From Moniliophthora roreri (Eukaryota; Basidiomycota; Agaricomycetes; Agaricales; Marasmiaceae), in assembly GCA_001466705.2 (NCBI GenBank), contig LATX02000046.1, positions 558,001-622,000 of the forward strand: a stretch of 64,000 bases of DNA, in the 5' to 3' direction. Numbering within the stretch: the first letter of the stretch is position 1; each line of letters starts with the position of its first letter. Under the pieces are notes generated by a model that was not told the origin of the DNA, searched no databases, and saw only the letters and a program-made list of their open reading frames with translations. Shown in pieces: positions 23,590-36,170 of this stretch. The position numbers and the translations under genes are program-made.

Positions 23590-25652
23590 ATGTTCAACCA
23601 CTCATCGGGATTTTCTTTCAGCGGCAACAACACTTCCACCAATGTTCATGGGCATCAGTTCAATAGCCCAGTTACTGCTGGGGTTATCAATTGCCATGGT
23701 CAGGCGGTGACAAAGCGTACCAAGTACAACCAGGTAAGTATGACAGCCATCTTGAATACCCCTCGTTTGACTAACAGGTAATTTTGCAGTTTCGAGAAGT
23801 CATACGAGGAGACATGATTACACTAAAGGAACTGGGCTCTGAAGACCTTTCCAAGTGGCTTTGGGATCACGGTTACCGTAATGGAAAGAAGCTCGGACGG
23901 CTGAAAGCACAGGCAAGAGTCTGTACAGTCGAGGTATGTCCCGATCGGCAATCCAAGTTCACTGCTATTGTCTACGAAGGCGAAGATGCACGGAAACTTT
24001 GGAGGGAAGATTATCGACATTTCTCGCGTAGCAAGTAGGTTCTCACCTATCGTTCGAGAGCTCTTTATCTGACAAACAGCCAGGAAACCGGGCACATTTC
24101 AGCTATTCGGCATCAACCAGTCAGCAATCCCAGCGCTGATCTTTCATCATGGTACGACTCACCTTACACTTTCCCTCAACGGCACATCCTGACAGTGCCC
24201 ATAGAACTGATCCCTTGCGCGCACTTTTTCAACAAAAAATCAATCTGGATGGATGTCTACATTGAACATCTGAGGGCCAGTCCAGATCCCCACTCCCTTC
24301 TTAACTTGTTGAACTAATGCCGTTTGGCTCTTGCAGATTAATATGAGATGCAGCCGGGATAATTTATGGATGAACACGGCCGGTGGTGTACTTTTCAGTG
24401 GTCCTGATGGTCCTTTTGCTCCAGGTTTTCTGTTGGATGTAGACAAGTCTATCGTTGTCCCGACCACTGTTGACATGTTGAAGGACGACACTTGCTTCAG
24501 GTTTTACATCAATTTTGGGTCGAGTGCAGATGGTAGTGTTCTGGAGTGTGCACAGGAGAATGCAGAGTCCACCTATCTCGAGAGCCTGTTTCTGGAAACA
24601 GCGGAAGACCACCAAATCAAGAACCCCGACCATCCCAACTGGAATTCAGCGACACATCCCTATCTCCGCCGCCTTTGGCGGAATCCACCTGATCATCTCC
24701 TGATGAATGTCATAGGCGGGCTTCGGTTCGACACCGTCTACTCATCGTTAATGGAGGGTGTTGCGAGGTGGCCACCGAGAGCTGGTTCATTATGGGAGTG
24801 GCAGGAGGATAATAGGAAGGGACTGGTAGAGGAAACAGTACTGGATGGCGGATTGACACGGTAAGTGACCTTGTGGTTCCTGTGATTGATTTGGGTTCAG
24901 GGATCCAAAGCTTCAAGTTGGATCTGACTCGAGGGGAAGAGGTCTATCTCGAAGCAAGGGATAAGTGGAAGAGGTTCCGACAAGGGTGGTTATCACAATC
25001 CTTCCGGGTATTCAATGCTGTTGATGTTACAGAGGGGAAGGAAAACTTTTGTATGTCCCCTCCCCGTTGGATACGTTGCGAAAACTGATCTTTTCTTTCT
25101 CCCATCAGTCATTGTTGATTCACCCTGGCTGAAGATACGATCCACTCGACACCTCACAGCTTCCTGCACCCTCCGCAATGATGAACACCTCATCGAAGAA
25201 ACCCCACCCATACCCATATATCTCTTCCTTTGTCCCCTCCCTATATCAGTGTCAGAACTCGTGTCATGGATCGAAGGACAACCCTACTTCTGGTCCTTTG
25301 ACGAGACCGGCCAATCTCGGATGTCGGAGGAAGAATGTGAGAGGTGGGGGCTACCGATCCTCACGCTATCCACACCGTATACTGTTCGTCTCTACACGTG
25401 GTCCAACTATATCTACACTACCCTCCGAGACTGGCAAAAAGCTCGAGGCTTCGATCCCGCTACCTCTGATTGGGCACGAGAGCTGGGTTACCCAGAGTGG
25501 GAGATTGTTGGTACGTGGAAGGTTCAGGGTTAGTTCATGCTCACTATTGTGATTTATGCGCTGACTGGATTTGATTTTCAGAAGAAAAGAAAGCTGACAG
25601 CTCGTGGTGGGAAGCATTTGCGGGATCAGGGATCAGCGCGTTCGGGTTTTAG
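23590..25652 (+). CDS. Array copy 4, intact with GC donor
   Basis: Exons: 23590-23733, 23790-24034, 24084-24151, 24205-24275, 24337-24860, 24911-25050, 25109-25528, 25582-25652; 560 residues. It is closest to copy 3 in exons 1-2 and closer to copy 1 in exons 4-7, so it may be a conversion mosaic. Intron 4 begins GCCAGT where the paralogues have GTCAGT; a GC..AG intron is needed to keep the frame. The intron 5 acceptor is CCAAAG. The kinase-like block includes 'KFTAIVYEGEDA'. The variable loop is short (TLSTPYTVRLYTW). The tail is SSWWEAFAGSGISAFGF. Confidence 0.8.
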
Positions 25653-26280
25653 TTGCATGTATTGTTTATTCGGATGTTACTTTATGTGCGGACATGTCAG
25701 GACTATTCTGCATTTCCGTGCTATTGGGGTAACAGACTGTACGAGTACGGCGTGGTATCGTGTGTGGCCAGATTATGACAGCGGGACATTTAGTACTATG
25801 TTAGCATAACATTGGGCTGAGAGCGACAAAGAGCTCACCGCTATCCTTATTTAAAAGACTTGACAGTCCGACGCAATACGACTCAAGCTCCTACAGCCAA
25901 ATAGAAGACGCTGGGACTCGCAGCATGCATTACGGAGTGGATGGATTGAGGAAGGACTCGCTGTGTGTCATCGTTGCTTGGGAAGAGCCGAGCCGAACGG
26001 CTCTTTCAAGGTTCTCTGAAAGCGTTCGATAGAGGGCAGGTAGCGAGAGCCAGTCGGTGTTTGGAAAGACAGAGTTACTCTTGTCGAGCTGTGAGAAAAG
26101 AGTGAAGTTGTTGTAGAGGCTGCGTGTTTCTTCGTTCGACGGAATGCGAGTATTTAAGTTACTTGTTGAGACAAAAAGGTGACTGTCAACGCGATGCTTG
26201 CAGACGGTGATGGATAAGTAATACGCGTGCGCGTCTTTGACACTGACCACCATTGTCATCTTATCCTTTAATACCACTCA
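25653..26280. repeat. Co-duplicated 3' flank of copy 4
   Basis: Matches 5124-5640 closely at its distal end, including 'gactgtcaacgcgatgcttg' at about 26182, followed by 'gcgcgtctttgacactgacc', which also starts the decayed spacers elsewhere. Confidence 0.72.
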
Positions 26281-28544
26281 CAGGAAAGCCTATTCATCCT
26301 ATTGCTCAAGGGATACATCACCTTCGAGAACTACACCTTTTCCCTGATACAAGGCTCATAAACGTCTCTCCAAATCCAACAGCGTGTTATTAGCATAAAA
26401 CTCACCCTTGCACCGCAACTTGCCCGAGAATTCGCTCAAAGACATCGAAGAAGAGACCCCATCGCCTGATAGTAGAAGAATGGACTAGTTTTCATCGCGT
26501 TTGTTAAGCGTTATCTAGTCGTATTCGAATCTCGCTGACATGTACCAATTTTGTTATCAGTGAATACCTGGAGCGTCGATAACAAAGTCTTGTATCAAGA
26601 CTAGTAATAATGTAGGATGCCGCTCCCGAGACGGTTCAACACCCCAAAATATAACACCAAGATGATGTTCGGAGAGAGTGACCATGTGAGTATTCATCTA
26701 TGTCACGGCTTTAATCATCATCCTTACTCCTTAAAAGGGGCCCGTCGATGATCAAAATCAACACTCAAGCAGAAAAATCAACCGAAGAAGTCGAAACAAC
26801 AAGACTTGCGCCCCAATTTCTCAGATTCAATCTTACACCTGCTCACTTTCAATATTTATGTGCCGATGAAGATCAACAGCTTCTTAAGTATTGGCTATTC
26901 TCCTACTCACAGTGGTATCCACGGTTCTCAAAACGTACCGAATTTGCGAATGGTTTGACGTAGACCCAGCGAAGTAGGTATAGCCTTGCTTGCTCGTATT
27001 TCACTTGTGCTAACAAGCTTTCATGCACATTATGGATCCCTCTTAGACCAAAGGTCGAGCATGCCATCGAGAAGTTTAAAATATCCAAGTATCCGTTCGT
27101 GTCATGATACTTGTTCTCGCTCCAACCCTCGTCTCTTACAGGTGCGCTCAAAGGTTCGAAATGACAACGTATGAGCCCAAATACATGCCGCAAAGAATAT
27201 CAGAAGCTCACCTGGACAAGCCCAAATGTTGACCGGACGATAGCAGTGGACACTCAAAGGCACGTTCTGTAATACGACGCTGAGCGTGTAGACCTTGGAT
27301 TTGGAGCCAGGCACGTCTGTTCTTACACGCTCACCCACAGGAAGATAGATTGGCCGTACCGATCCGTGCTTGGTATGTCATTCTAGGATTGAGCGCTGCC
27401 AGCGTTAACGTGTGAGTATGGTTTTTGAAATATTTCTCGACCCCCATTCTCATTGGGATTTTGCAGGTACCCATCGACGTTCGACGCGCTTCACCTTCTT
27501 TTGTGTCTTAGAGGATCGGCACTTGGGAGGCGCTATCGTCAACCTTGAGCCTCAGAGAATCGGGTTATCAACGCGAGATGTGCGGCGGTAAGTTGGTGCT
27601 GAATAGTTTCGTGTTATCAGTTGTAGAGGAGTGTTGGCGGATCGAACTACCTAGTGTGCTCCCATACACCACGAACAAAAGCCATCCCTGCTGCTATTGT
27701 CTCCTCGAATGTTTTTCGCCATCGTATTGCCCACCCTGGTCCTTATTTCTTAATATAGCCCTAAACCAATTCGAGAGGCCTTCGCTAGTGCGTCGCTTGC
27801 TGCTAGTGCTCAGTCTCAATTGACTGTATCGGCAGATACCAGTATCTCGAAGGCTCGTTCGGGAGCAAAGTAAAGAAAGGATCGTCTATATAGTTCTCTG
27901 CAACTGGCAAACAGCTCAAGGCTTCGATCTTCTTACTTCCGAGTGAGCAAAGTATGGGTCATTCTTGGCTGGCGGCTTGTGTTTAAGCGATTGCAGGGAC
28001 ACATTCGGGTGTTAGGGATTGTTCAGGAACGTATTCCTTGGATTATATCTACTTATATGGATGTGTTTTGGCATTATAATGTTTGATACAGTACCATGTT
28101 AGCACACTTCAGACTGAGAATGGTTGAGAATCTATCGCTGAATCCAAGGTTGTGTCCACGCAAGACTGTTCTCACGAATCCGGCGTCAACGCGTACCACC
28201 GACTTTGACGGTGAGCTTTACTACGATCTCTTCAACTAAGTCTGACATTGCGGTTTAGCTACGCACCCTGACGATACAGATAGCGCGCGATTGCTCTGGA
28301 GCCTGTAACACTCCAGCTGAGTAGCACGCTGGTTGAAATTCAGGGTACGTCGACGTGCTCTGAAATTCTCAAGATGTGCTTATAACATGTATTCTAAAGG
28401 ACGCGAGACCAAAGTACTGATAATCGTAGGCCAGTTTCATGGTGCTCGGCGATGTGTAGTTGTGTCTCGGCTTCATTGGGTATCAATGGTGTGTCTTTGC
28501 GACTTCTGGGTGTCGAAGTGACCACTAACGATTTCCGCCAATAG
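26281..28544. other. Spacer with a relic of an array-gene exon 7
   Basis: Mostly featureless short frames. At about 27890-27950, 'ctgcaactggcaaacagctc' followed by 'aaggcttcgat' reads CNWQTAQGFD. This corresponds to the family's RDWQKARGFDP, and a stop follows shortly after. An array copy therefore once ended here and has been almost entirely lost. Confidence 0.5.
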
Positions 28545-30166
28545 AGTTAAAGCCTTCAGCTTTTGATAATCTCGATAAAGCTTTCGATTCAGAGATCGTT
28601 CCCAAATTTTTCATCAAAGGACACCCCAAAACATCCATATCTTCCCTACCCACGGAAATCCTCGAAATCATCTTCATGCATTCCATGCCGATCGACGGAA
28701 CAAGCTACAGTACTCCACCTTCCAAGGCACTGGCACAGTGGCTCTCAGTCACTCATGTTTGCCGCTACTGGCGCAAAGTGGCTTTAAACTACAAGGATTT
28801 GTGGACGCAGCTAGACCTCAGGCTGCCCAATTTTGCATTACAAATGTTGGAGCGATCGAACCCCAAGCCCGTTGAACTCGAATTCACTGCGCAATATGGT
28901 TCAAAATCGGGTCTTCGACGAGGGGCACGGGTTTTGAAGAAGATCTTGGGGGATCATGCATCACGGATTCGATGCCTCAGCATTAATCCAGGCTACCGAA
29001 TTGGGGGTTATGAATTCCTCGATGATGCGCTCGAGGCCTTTATTGGTCCTGCCACCAACCTGTATAAGCTAGAGCTGATTGCAATAGCTTGGGACGAGGT
29101 ACCAGATGGATTTCTGCGTTATGGTGCCCCTCGTCTCGCGGAACTCCTTCTCCAGGATTTCCATATACCGCCAGATTCTCCTCTCCTGAGCAATCTCAAG
29201 GACCTAACGTGGTATGGGAATGGGGAGCCACACGTCATGCTTTCGGGCGAAGAATTCTTCGATATCCTCCGCAAATCACCTGACCTTGAAGCACTCTCTG
29301 TTCAAGGGATTCTTCCTTCCTCATTCCCGAGCGATATCATCACCCTATCATGCCTCCAAGGTCTCTGCCTTGATTCCCATTCACAATCAGAAGCGGTCGT
29401 TGCCCTCGACTTGTGCAATCACATCATTTTTCCCGAAAAGACCAAGTTGAATCTATTCGTCCCATATCAATCGTACCCTCTTACCCTCGCCAATGCCACA
29501 TTCTCCTTCTTCTCCCGATACTTTTCACCAGCTTCTTCCACTACCAATCCACGACTCGTGAACACCCTCAGGATCGAAGCCACCGATGATAGTCATGATT
29601 TCTTGATTGAGGCATGGTATGACCGCGTTTCCTCAACTACACTTCTTGTGGAGAGTGTCGACCGCCTTTCACCCATTTATATCCATTTCGAGTACGACGA
29701 TGACAGCTGGCCGCCATTTCCGCAGCTGATGACCACGGTAGTGCAGACTGTGCCTTTCGCGGCTCTCGAAACGTTCGACATCCGCGACCTTTCTCACCAA
29801 CCTAGTATCCTTGAAACCCTGTTGGGAGCAGTATGCTGGTCAGCCACCCTGAAGCACATATACGTTGGTGGTCTTTGTGCTTACCGATTGCTGGATATTC
29901 TGCAAACTGGTATACCCACAAAGTCCAACGGTTTGTCTGGTCAGGCAGAGCTACCATTCCCTGCACTGGAGACATTGTTGGTGACATCCGTCGATGACCG
30001 TCCACTACTTCTACGGTCGATGTTGCGCGTCTTTCGGTTTCGTTTGGAGAACCGTGGGCCGATTAGAAAGCTATTGTTGAGGTGTTGTGGGCTTGTGAGT
30101 AGGGCAGATATCGAACTTCTTGAAGAGGTGGTCGGGGAAATCGATTGGGATGGAGACCGCTCATAA
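28545..30166 (+). CDS. F-box protein with LRR-like C-terminal region
   Basis: A long frame begins at an acceptor-like AATAG (28541-28544) and runs to TAA at 30166. The first in-frame ATG is 28676, inside the F-box, so a 5' exon is probably missing from this model. The F-box is clear: SLPTEILEIIFMHSM, then a THVCRYWRKVALNYKDLWTQ block. F-boxes bind Skp1 and bring substrates to SCF ubiquitin ligases. The remaining 430 residues show repeated Leu-rich stretches and motifs such as LxxLxLxG typical of basidiomycete F-box proteins with irregular LRRs, the presumed substrate-binding part. The upstream exon could lie within 28333-28488 (donor-like GTGTGT at 28489). Confidence 0.85.
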
Positions 30167-30761
30167 TTGTCGATCAACGTACAGTACAAATAATAGTCGT
30201 GTTACTCGAAATATTCCCAGTCAGAATCATGTTATGGCTAACGTTTCTTTTTCGTCAATCCCACCACTCCAAAAACACCATGATCTCCCGACTTTGTGCA
30301 CTATGAATTGAAAAGTCGGTCTATGAGGAACACTGAATGGAAACTGTGACGAACCGGTCTAAGAGGTGACAAGTCATGAGATATGAACGCATGAAAGCAG
30401 CTACCTGGATATCTGAGGGATCTCGATGTATCCTGCTGAGACGCACTGAGCAAGGATTCGTACAAGTGGAGGTCAGAAGACGAAGCTGAACGGAACTGTG
30501 CGATGGCGAACCTGACCCAGACGCAAATTTGTAGATATCCAGGAAGCGAGTTATTCAGAAGGTCTTTGACACGGTATCATGGTGGGAACTTCTTGGATAT
30601 CTGAGCCAATGCCTTTTTTTCTTCTAAAACGATGATTTGCCCTTCCAATCGACGGCATTCACAGTCGTGGTACTGTCCCGAAGAATGAAAGGTGATTTCC
30701 GGAAGCGCCAAGGCCGCGACCTTGAAACCGGCCCGGTGTTTTCTCTTTATCCTCGACCGCC

Positions 30762-33532
30762 ATGGGTACCTCAACAACATGTGCGCCTCAGCAACAGGAT
30801 AATCCGCCACGAAAGAAACTCAAGATGGATATCAAGCAGAAGAAATCAAGAAACAAGTCAGAAGATCAGAGCACTGTCTGCTTTTTCCTCAAGCTCCCAG
30901 TCGAACTACTGGCCGAGGTCTTACTCTACACAAAATCCCCCCGCGACGTCCTTTCGGTTGCTCGTTGCTGCAAGGAACTATGTTACACACTACTCAATCC
31001 GAAAAATCAGTATATTTGGAAATATGCCCGAGAAAATTTCCATCCTGAACCGCCTCCTGAACCTCCCAAGCAATTCACGGAATCTGCCTACGCTGCGTTT
31101 GTGTTTGACGGCGGAACATGCGAGGTACGTGCCGAAGGGACCTCGTACGAGGGCTTGAGTTAATTCGATTGGTGTAGATTTGTGGTGAGAGGGCACCAGC
31201 GATGTGGGGTTCATATGCCTTGCGGTTGAAGATTTGTCGTCGGGTACGTCGGACTCGGTCGGGTTGTCACTTTGGGCTGACCTCTTCTCTCTCTCATGTA
31301 GCCAGAGTGTAGGAAAGCAATGACGAGGTGCGTTGTCCTCGGGCCTCGAGTTTGATATTGTACTTATTCCCAAGTCTTCCTAGTCCTGGGAAAGCTATCA
31401 TGATCGAGCCGCCCTTGAGTACGCTTGAGACACAACGTCCATTTATCCCTATACTCCCCAGGCTCGAGGCGGATGCCTGCTTTGGTTCGCTCTTTGTATA
31501 TGTCTAGAATATCTGTTGACGATTGCTCTTCTAGAAACATCGAAAATACCTGTTTACCAAAGTCAGTTGTGTGAGTACTGTTTGTGAAAGAACATGTCTT
31601 CATGGAGATTGACTCGAAGTAGGGCCGGCAAACAGCGCTCGATATAGGACCTCCGATTGGACGGATGCATTGCAGCAATATTTGCAAGCTTCCTCGAATC
31701 CGCAGGAATTCGAGCTTTATGTGCAAGTGAGTCAATGTGACCAGGTATCTCTTTTAGTTTACTTAGCGTTTCAAATAGCGGTGCGCCAAACGTGTAGAGG
31801 CCCATAACAAATTCATGAAAGTAAGCTGCCGCAACCTTCTTTCTGTGTATCGGGTTATAGCTATTGTTTGTTTCAGTCATGTGTCGAGTTATTCAAATGG
31901 CGAGGGCGTCATATCAACTCGAGCAAGATCAATGAACAAGCCAATGAACTTTCGTACGTACACCTAGTGTTTGACATTACATTCAGCTTACTTTGATGGA
32001 AGCACGAGAAATCTAGCTACACGAATCGGCGTACCATATTACGATCTGATCAATACCCCAACCTACGGGCCCATCTATCGACAGAAGAACAAGATCATCG
32101 ACCGTATTCACTATATTGGTGAGCTTCTTCGCTACATGTCTCGATAGCCAGCTGAGCAGCGTCACAGACTACGATATTCGAAAGGACGCCATCGAGGCAG
32201 AACTCCTGAAAGTGAAAGAACAACGTGCTCGACGAACACATGAGGAGACTTACCGGAAAGCACGAGAGCTAGTTGAGAAGCACTACGATCGTCTTCGAGC
32301 TACGAAAGAAGAAGCACCCCTACCTTCCCTTCAAACCTTCCGACAGCTTCCCATCATTGCTCAGCTTCAGAAGAATTGCGGCCCCACCTTGGACCTGGAA
32401 AAAGAGTTGCGCTCCGAGGTTGTCAAATCCCTCTTGCACAACCAACTAGAGGAGTGGAGGAACAAAGCCAAAGAACACATGGCTGGGGTAATTGGCGTGC
32501 CGAAGAACTGGAAATCGGCGAATGCGAACAAGTTGCATCCTGTCGAGAGGATTACGGCGAGATTTAGATGTTCGAGGTGTGGAGACAGAGTTGGGATCAA
32601 GTATGCGAATGATATGTGTCTGCCATTTGCAGGCGTTTGTGCACATCAGTGTTCGCTACCTCCCGGATCGAAGAAGGGCTCGCTACCTCCGTGGAATGTT
32701 GAAAAGTTCGTCAAGGATGAGACGGTACGTTTTCCATAATGCTTGTTGTGGTGCATTCTGACCATGGCGGACTTTAGGCTATGAATGCGATGACGAAGCT
32801 CGTTGCTATCTGTAACATCGACGCAGAGGATAAGAGCTCAGTAGACGCTCTCAAAGCAATTGGTTATCGAGTCCAGTGCGATAGCTGCGCTAGCAGAATC
32901 ATCATGAATCCGGAGAATGTGGTGGGTATATCTTTTTTCTCTGCTCAATCCAGGCTGACTGTCAATCAGATTGGACATGCACACCGTCATGGGGTTATGC
33001 AAATGACGCTTCTTTCGAACGACGAAGCTCTTCGAGTCCTTGGGAGTCATCCGACATTGACCAAGTTGGCACAGAGGCTAGTTGGCTCGGAGAAGAGCGC
33101 ATTGAGTGCGAGGCAGTTGAAAGCTTATGGTTGCCGGCATTGCACCCAATCGAAGGACGGAGTCGATGGCTCTAGTGCTCTAGAATCAGGCGGCTCAGAT
33201 ACGGCGAACGCGGCATCTACTGCTGAAGATGCTACTGGATCCGCCAGCCCGGCCTCTGCAGCTGCTCCGGATGGAACGTCGACAAGCAACTCTTCTTCAG
33301 CCCCCACCGCAAACAAAGGAAGCGAGCCCAAGTCTAACCCCTTGTTTACTTTTGATGGATTGAGGTCTCATCTCAAGTCCAAGTACGTGTCATTTCATCC
33401 GCGCGTCCAACTGACGTATTAACTTTCTCCCCAAGACACGGTGTCCTTAATGTTAGAGATGAAGATTTCTACTGTAGAGAAGCGGACGAGGCTCTCCGAT
33501 TATTGAATGGGGGCAAACCCAGGATTCGTTGA
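30762..33532 (+). CDS. Multi-exon F-box protein with zinc-binding motifs
   Basis: Exons found: 30762-31124, 31178-31243, 31302-31327, then 31877-31953, 32003-32118, 32168-32724, 32778-32921, 32970-33382, 33436-33532. The N-terminus is basic and followed by an F-box (LKLPVELLAEVLLYTKSP, then VARCCKELCYTLLNP). A Cys motif follows: C-E-I-C-G-E-R over exons 1-2 and C-R-R-P-E-C over exons 2-3. Conserved later blocks are GVPYYDLINTPTYGPIYRQ, LPSLQTFRQLPII, a CSRCG..C..C..HQC cluster, GHAHRHG, and a C-x2-C with 'FDGLRSHLKSKHG' at the C-terminus (C2H2-like). I know this architecture from Agaricomycete F-box proteins. The stretch between exons 3 and 4 (31328-31876) should encode about 100 residues, but I could not find them on this strand, so the gene may be damaged. 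Confidence 0.8.
31364..31880 (-). other. Antisense open frames inside the F-box/zinc gene
   Basis: Two overlapping minus-strand frames (105 codons, 31880-31563; 123 codons, 31735-31364) occupy exactly the part of the F-box/zinc gene where coding sequence is missing on the plus strand. Their composition looks protein-like (for example LRVNLHEDMFFHKQ, then EEQSSTDILDIYKERTKAG), with a frame change between them near 31580-31620. This could be a small inverted segment, a nested gene, or chance. I recognise no family. Confidence 0.3.
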
Positions 33533-35719
33533 TTCGCGTTGCGGCGCTCTTTTTCTGTAAAACTAAAACTTTTCAATTACTTGAATCAAACAGCTGATAA
33601 AGCGATAAATATATGATACAAGAATATATACAACTCAATCTATTCTACCTATCTACCAAATATTGTGCATTCGTAAAGAGACCTAGTGGACTGGTGGTGG
33701 TAGCTGTTACTGGCGTATCAGGTGTAGTATTCTTCGCGAGCCGTCTAGGTCAAGTACCGTCAGTATAAGAGTATTGAATATACAATGCACATGAACGCGC
33801 TTTTGATGAGTGTCATTCAGGCCAAGAACCGACGGTTTGGGATTCAGAAATTGTGAACGAATTGACCAGCGTGGGCATGATCGTGGTGGAAGCGACCGTA
33901 ACGAGCTATGGCGCATGCCTGGACAGGAATTCCTTGTCCGAACCGAAGCTCACAATGCGACGAAGGTTACACCCATTTCTGGTGCTTCACAGCATCGCGC
34001 ATTGACTTACGGCTAGTCGAAGAGCCCTTCCAATCTCAATGTCGTCCTTGGTTCTGAACAGAGACGTCAAAAACTGGCATCGGCAGCAGTGCCTTTGCAG
34101 AGCAACATACCATAGTATGATGATTAAAATTTGAGACATTTTGTGAGCGGGGCTGCAGCCTGATGATATCGTCTTCTTTGGGCATGGAATCGCATTATTC
34201 GGGCTACTAAAAGGACTGGCTCAGTGCGAGATCCTAAATTACAATGAGAGTAGGGATGCAACGTACCATGGATAATGCTTGTGAAGCCTAGATCAGAAAA
34301 ATTCTTCGCTCGGCCGCCTCGAGATACTAAGTCGGTGAATGTATCCCTCAGACATCGGTCGGTAGTTTCGTTTGCAAAGTTGTGCATGGCCCAAAAATCC
34401 CGTGAGGGTCGAGTTCCGCAGATGAGCCAGTCCATAATTGACTCAGGTATGCGCGGTCAATGAGAATACGACATATGGACACATTCTGCCCGTTAGTTTT
34501 CATGATTGGCTTCTGACACCAAACGCTCAGCTCGATGGTCTCCTCGAGAAGATTGAGCTATCAAATGGATTCTTGAACGCAAAGGACCGTCGATATGTTC
34601 TCCCTAAATTTTGAAGCTTTTTTGAGCATCGCATCAGAAAAAGAAAAAGCCGGGTGTCTTCAACCTCTAAGAATTTGACGCTATGTTTGACCCATCCGGT
34701 CAACAAGCCAGAGCCTTGAAGGACGCGAGGAGTTAACAGTAGAAGACTGTTGAAAAAGGAAGCTAAGAGGGCCTGACAAGGGATTGGCGAGGCATGGGAA
34801 ATGGAGATGGTCAAAACGACGCGTCTCGACTTGTTGTCTACTCCCATCACCCAACATTCACATCTCTGCTGTCTGCCAGATCTTGAGCACTGTTATACTG
34901 TGAATCTAACGAAAAGTTTAACGATCTCCGCTAAATACTGTGCGCTGTAGAAGAGAGAGTTAGTCCGAAGGTGGACTGAACAGGGAAGAAGGTAGGAACT
35001 GGCACTGAAATAGTTGTAGAGTACTAAACAGTACAAGTATGGATCGGATAATGGGAATATAAGTATACCGATCGGATCAAATCCCCTTTGAGGTCTGATC
35101 ACGTCGGTAATAGAAGTGACGAATAAAATAGAATGAGAAACTCAGCGTTATATCTAACTAGGCGAAGGCTCTTGAGGCTCTGAAACTCTTGCTCGGGCTC
35201 AGGATTGAGGAAGAAGGGAGAAAGAAAGGTGTCTTTTTTCGACAGCTGTCAACAAGATAAAGCGTCACGGTGGTCCGTGCGCCGAGTACAAACTGCACAC
35301 AACACATGATTAACTGAATATGTAAGGATAAGATATCGTGAAAGTGCCCATGAAAGTTATTGACGTCGCAATCGTCTCAGCCTCGTTCCACAGGTTTCCA
35401 CCAGACTAATACCCTCAGGCACCGCTCAGGAGTAGACCAAGCTCCTTCTCGATACGGTTCGCCACTCCGATCGAGGCGTGCAACTGATTGGATGTGACCG
35501 GCTTGACTCGGCATTGACTCGTGCTTCGTCGTATCGTAGGCGTAATGATCAGGAATAATCGTTCGCGTTGGTGAACGTTTTGTATATGTATGGAAGTGTC
35601 TGTGGATAGAGTATTAACAATTCAGAAGCTTTATGCGTGATTCGTATGAGAGAAAAGAAAAGAGACCAAGAAAGACTCCACGGTCCGGAGCGCCTACTAA
35701 GACAAATCCTTCAAGAGTC
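33533..35719. other. Intergenic, no clear gene
   Basis: Short frames only. A plus-strand stretch at 34530-34612 (reading LDGLLEKIELSNGFLNAKDR, then stop) and a minus-strand frame at 34124-34435 look weakly protein-like, but neither connects to a longer model. Probably remnants. Confidence 0.4.
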
Positions 35720-36170
35720 CAAATGACTCTTCCACAGCGCTAAGCAGTGGGCGACACCTTTGACGTCCAGATCTAGATGCCTGTAGAGGTGAGCACCGTG
35801 TTTCCCGTTGGCCAATGTATAAGTACCAACTGAGAATGCTGCCAGGAATTGCGCTTCTAATCCAATAAGCTTCGCAAAGACGGGCTGGCCGTACCTCCGT
35901 ACCGGTATAAAGTTTATTATATCATAAAGCCAGTGTCGGGTATTAGACCTGAAGACGACAAAGGTGCGCTCCATTACCGCAAATCTTTACCTTACTCTCT
36001 TCTTAACTCCCTCCTTTATAACAGGTATACTTTTGCAAAACATCTCAACCTCAAAGCCCGCTTTCTTCGGTGCTGCCTTGAGAGACTACGTTGCACTCGC
36101 CACCCCAAACTCTGCACCAATTTGACTGTGAGGAATTTCAGGTGTGTGGCCGTAAAAGAGATGAACTCGA
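35720..36170 (+). pseudogene. Relic of an epoxide-hydrolase-type gene, inverted
   Basis: On the plus strand this matches the 3' half of the intact minus-strand hydrolase at 57056-58351. AKQW at about 35740 matches ENAKQW; LRKDGLAVP at about 35870 matches LRKGGLAAP; SGIRPEDDKG matches SGIGPEDEKG; 'QNISTSKPAFFGAALRDYVA' at 36040-36098 matches its QNISTS..AFFGAALEDYIA. Stops and frameshifts interrupt it, and the nucleophile and catalytic His ends are missing. It lies about 680 bp upstream of array copy 5, opposite in orientation to the hydrolases of the right-hand array. Confidence 0.7.
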
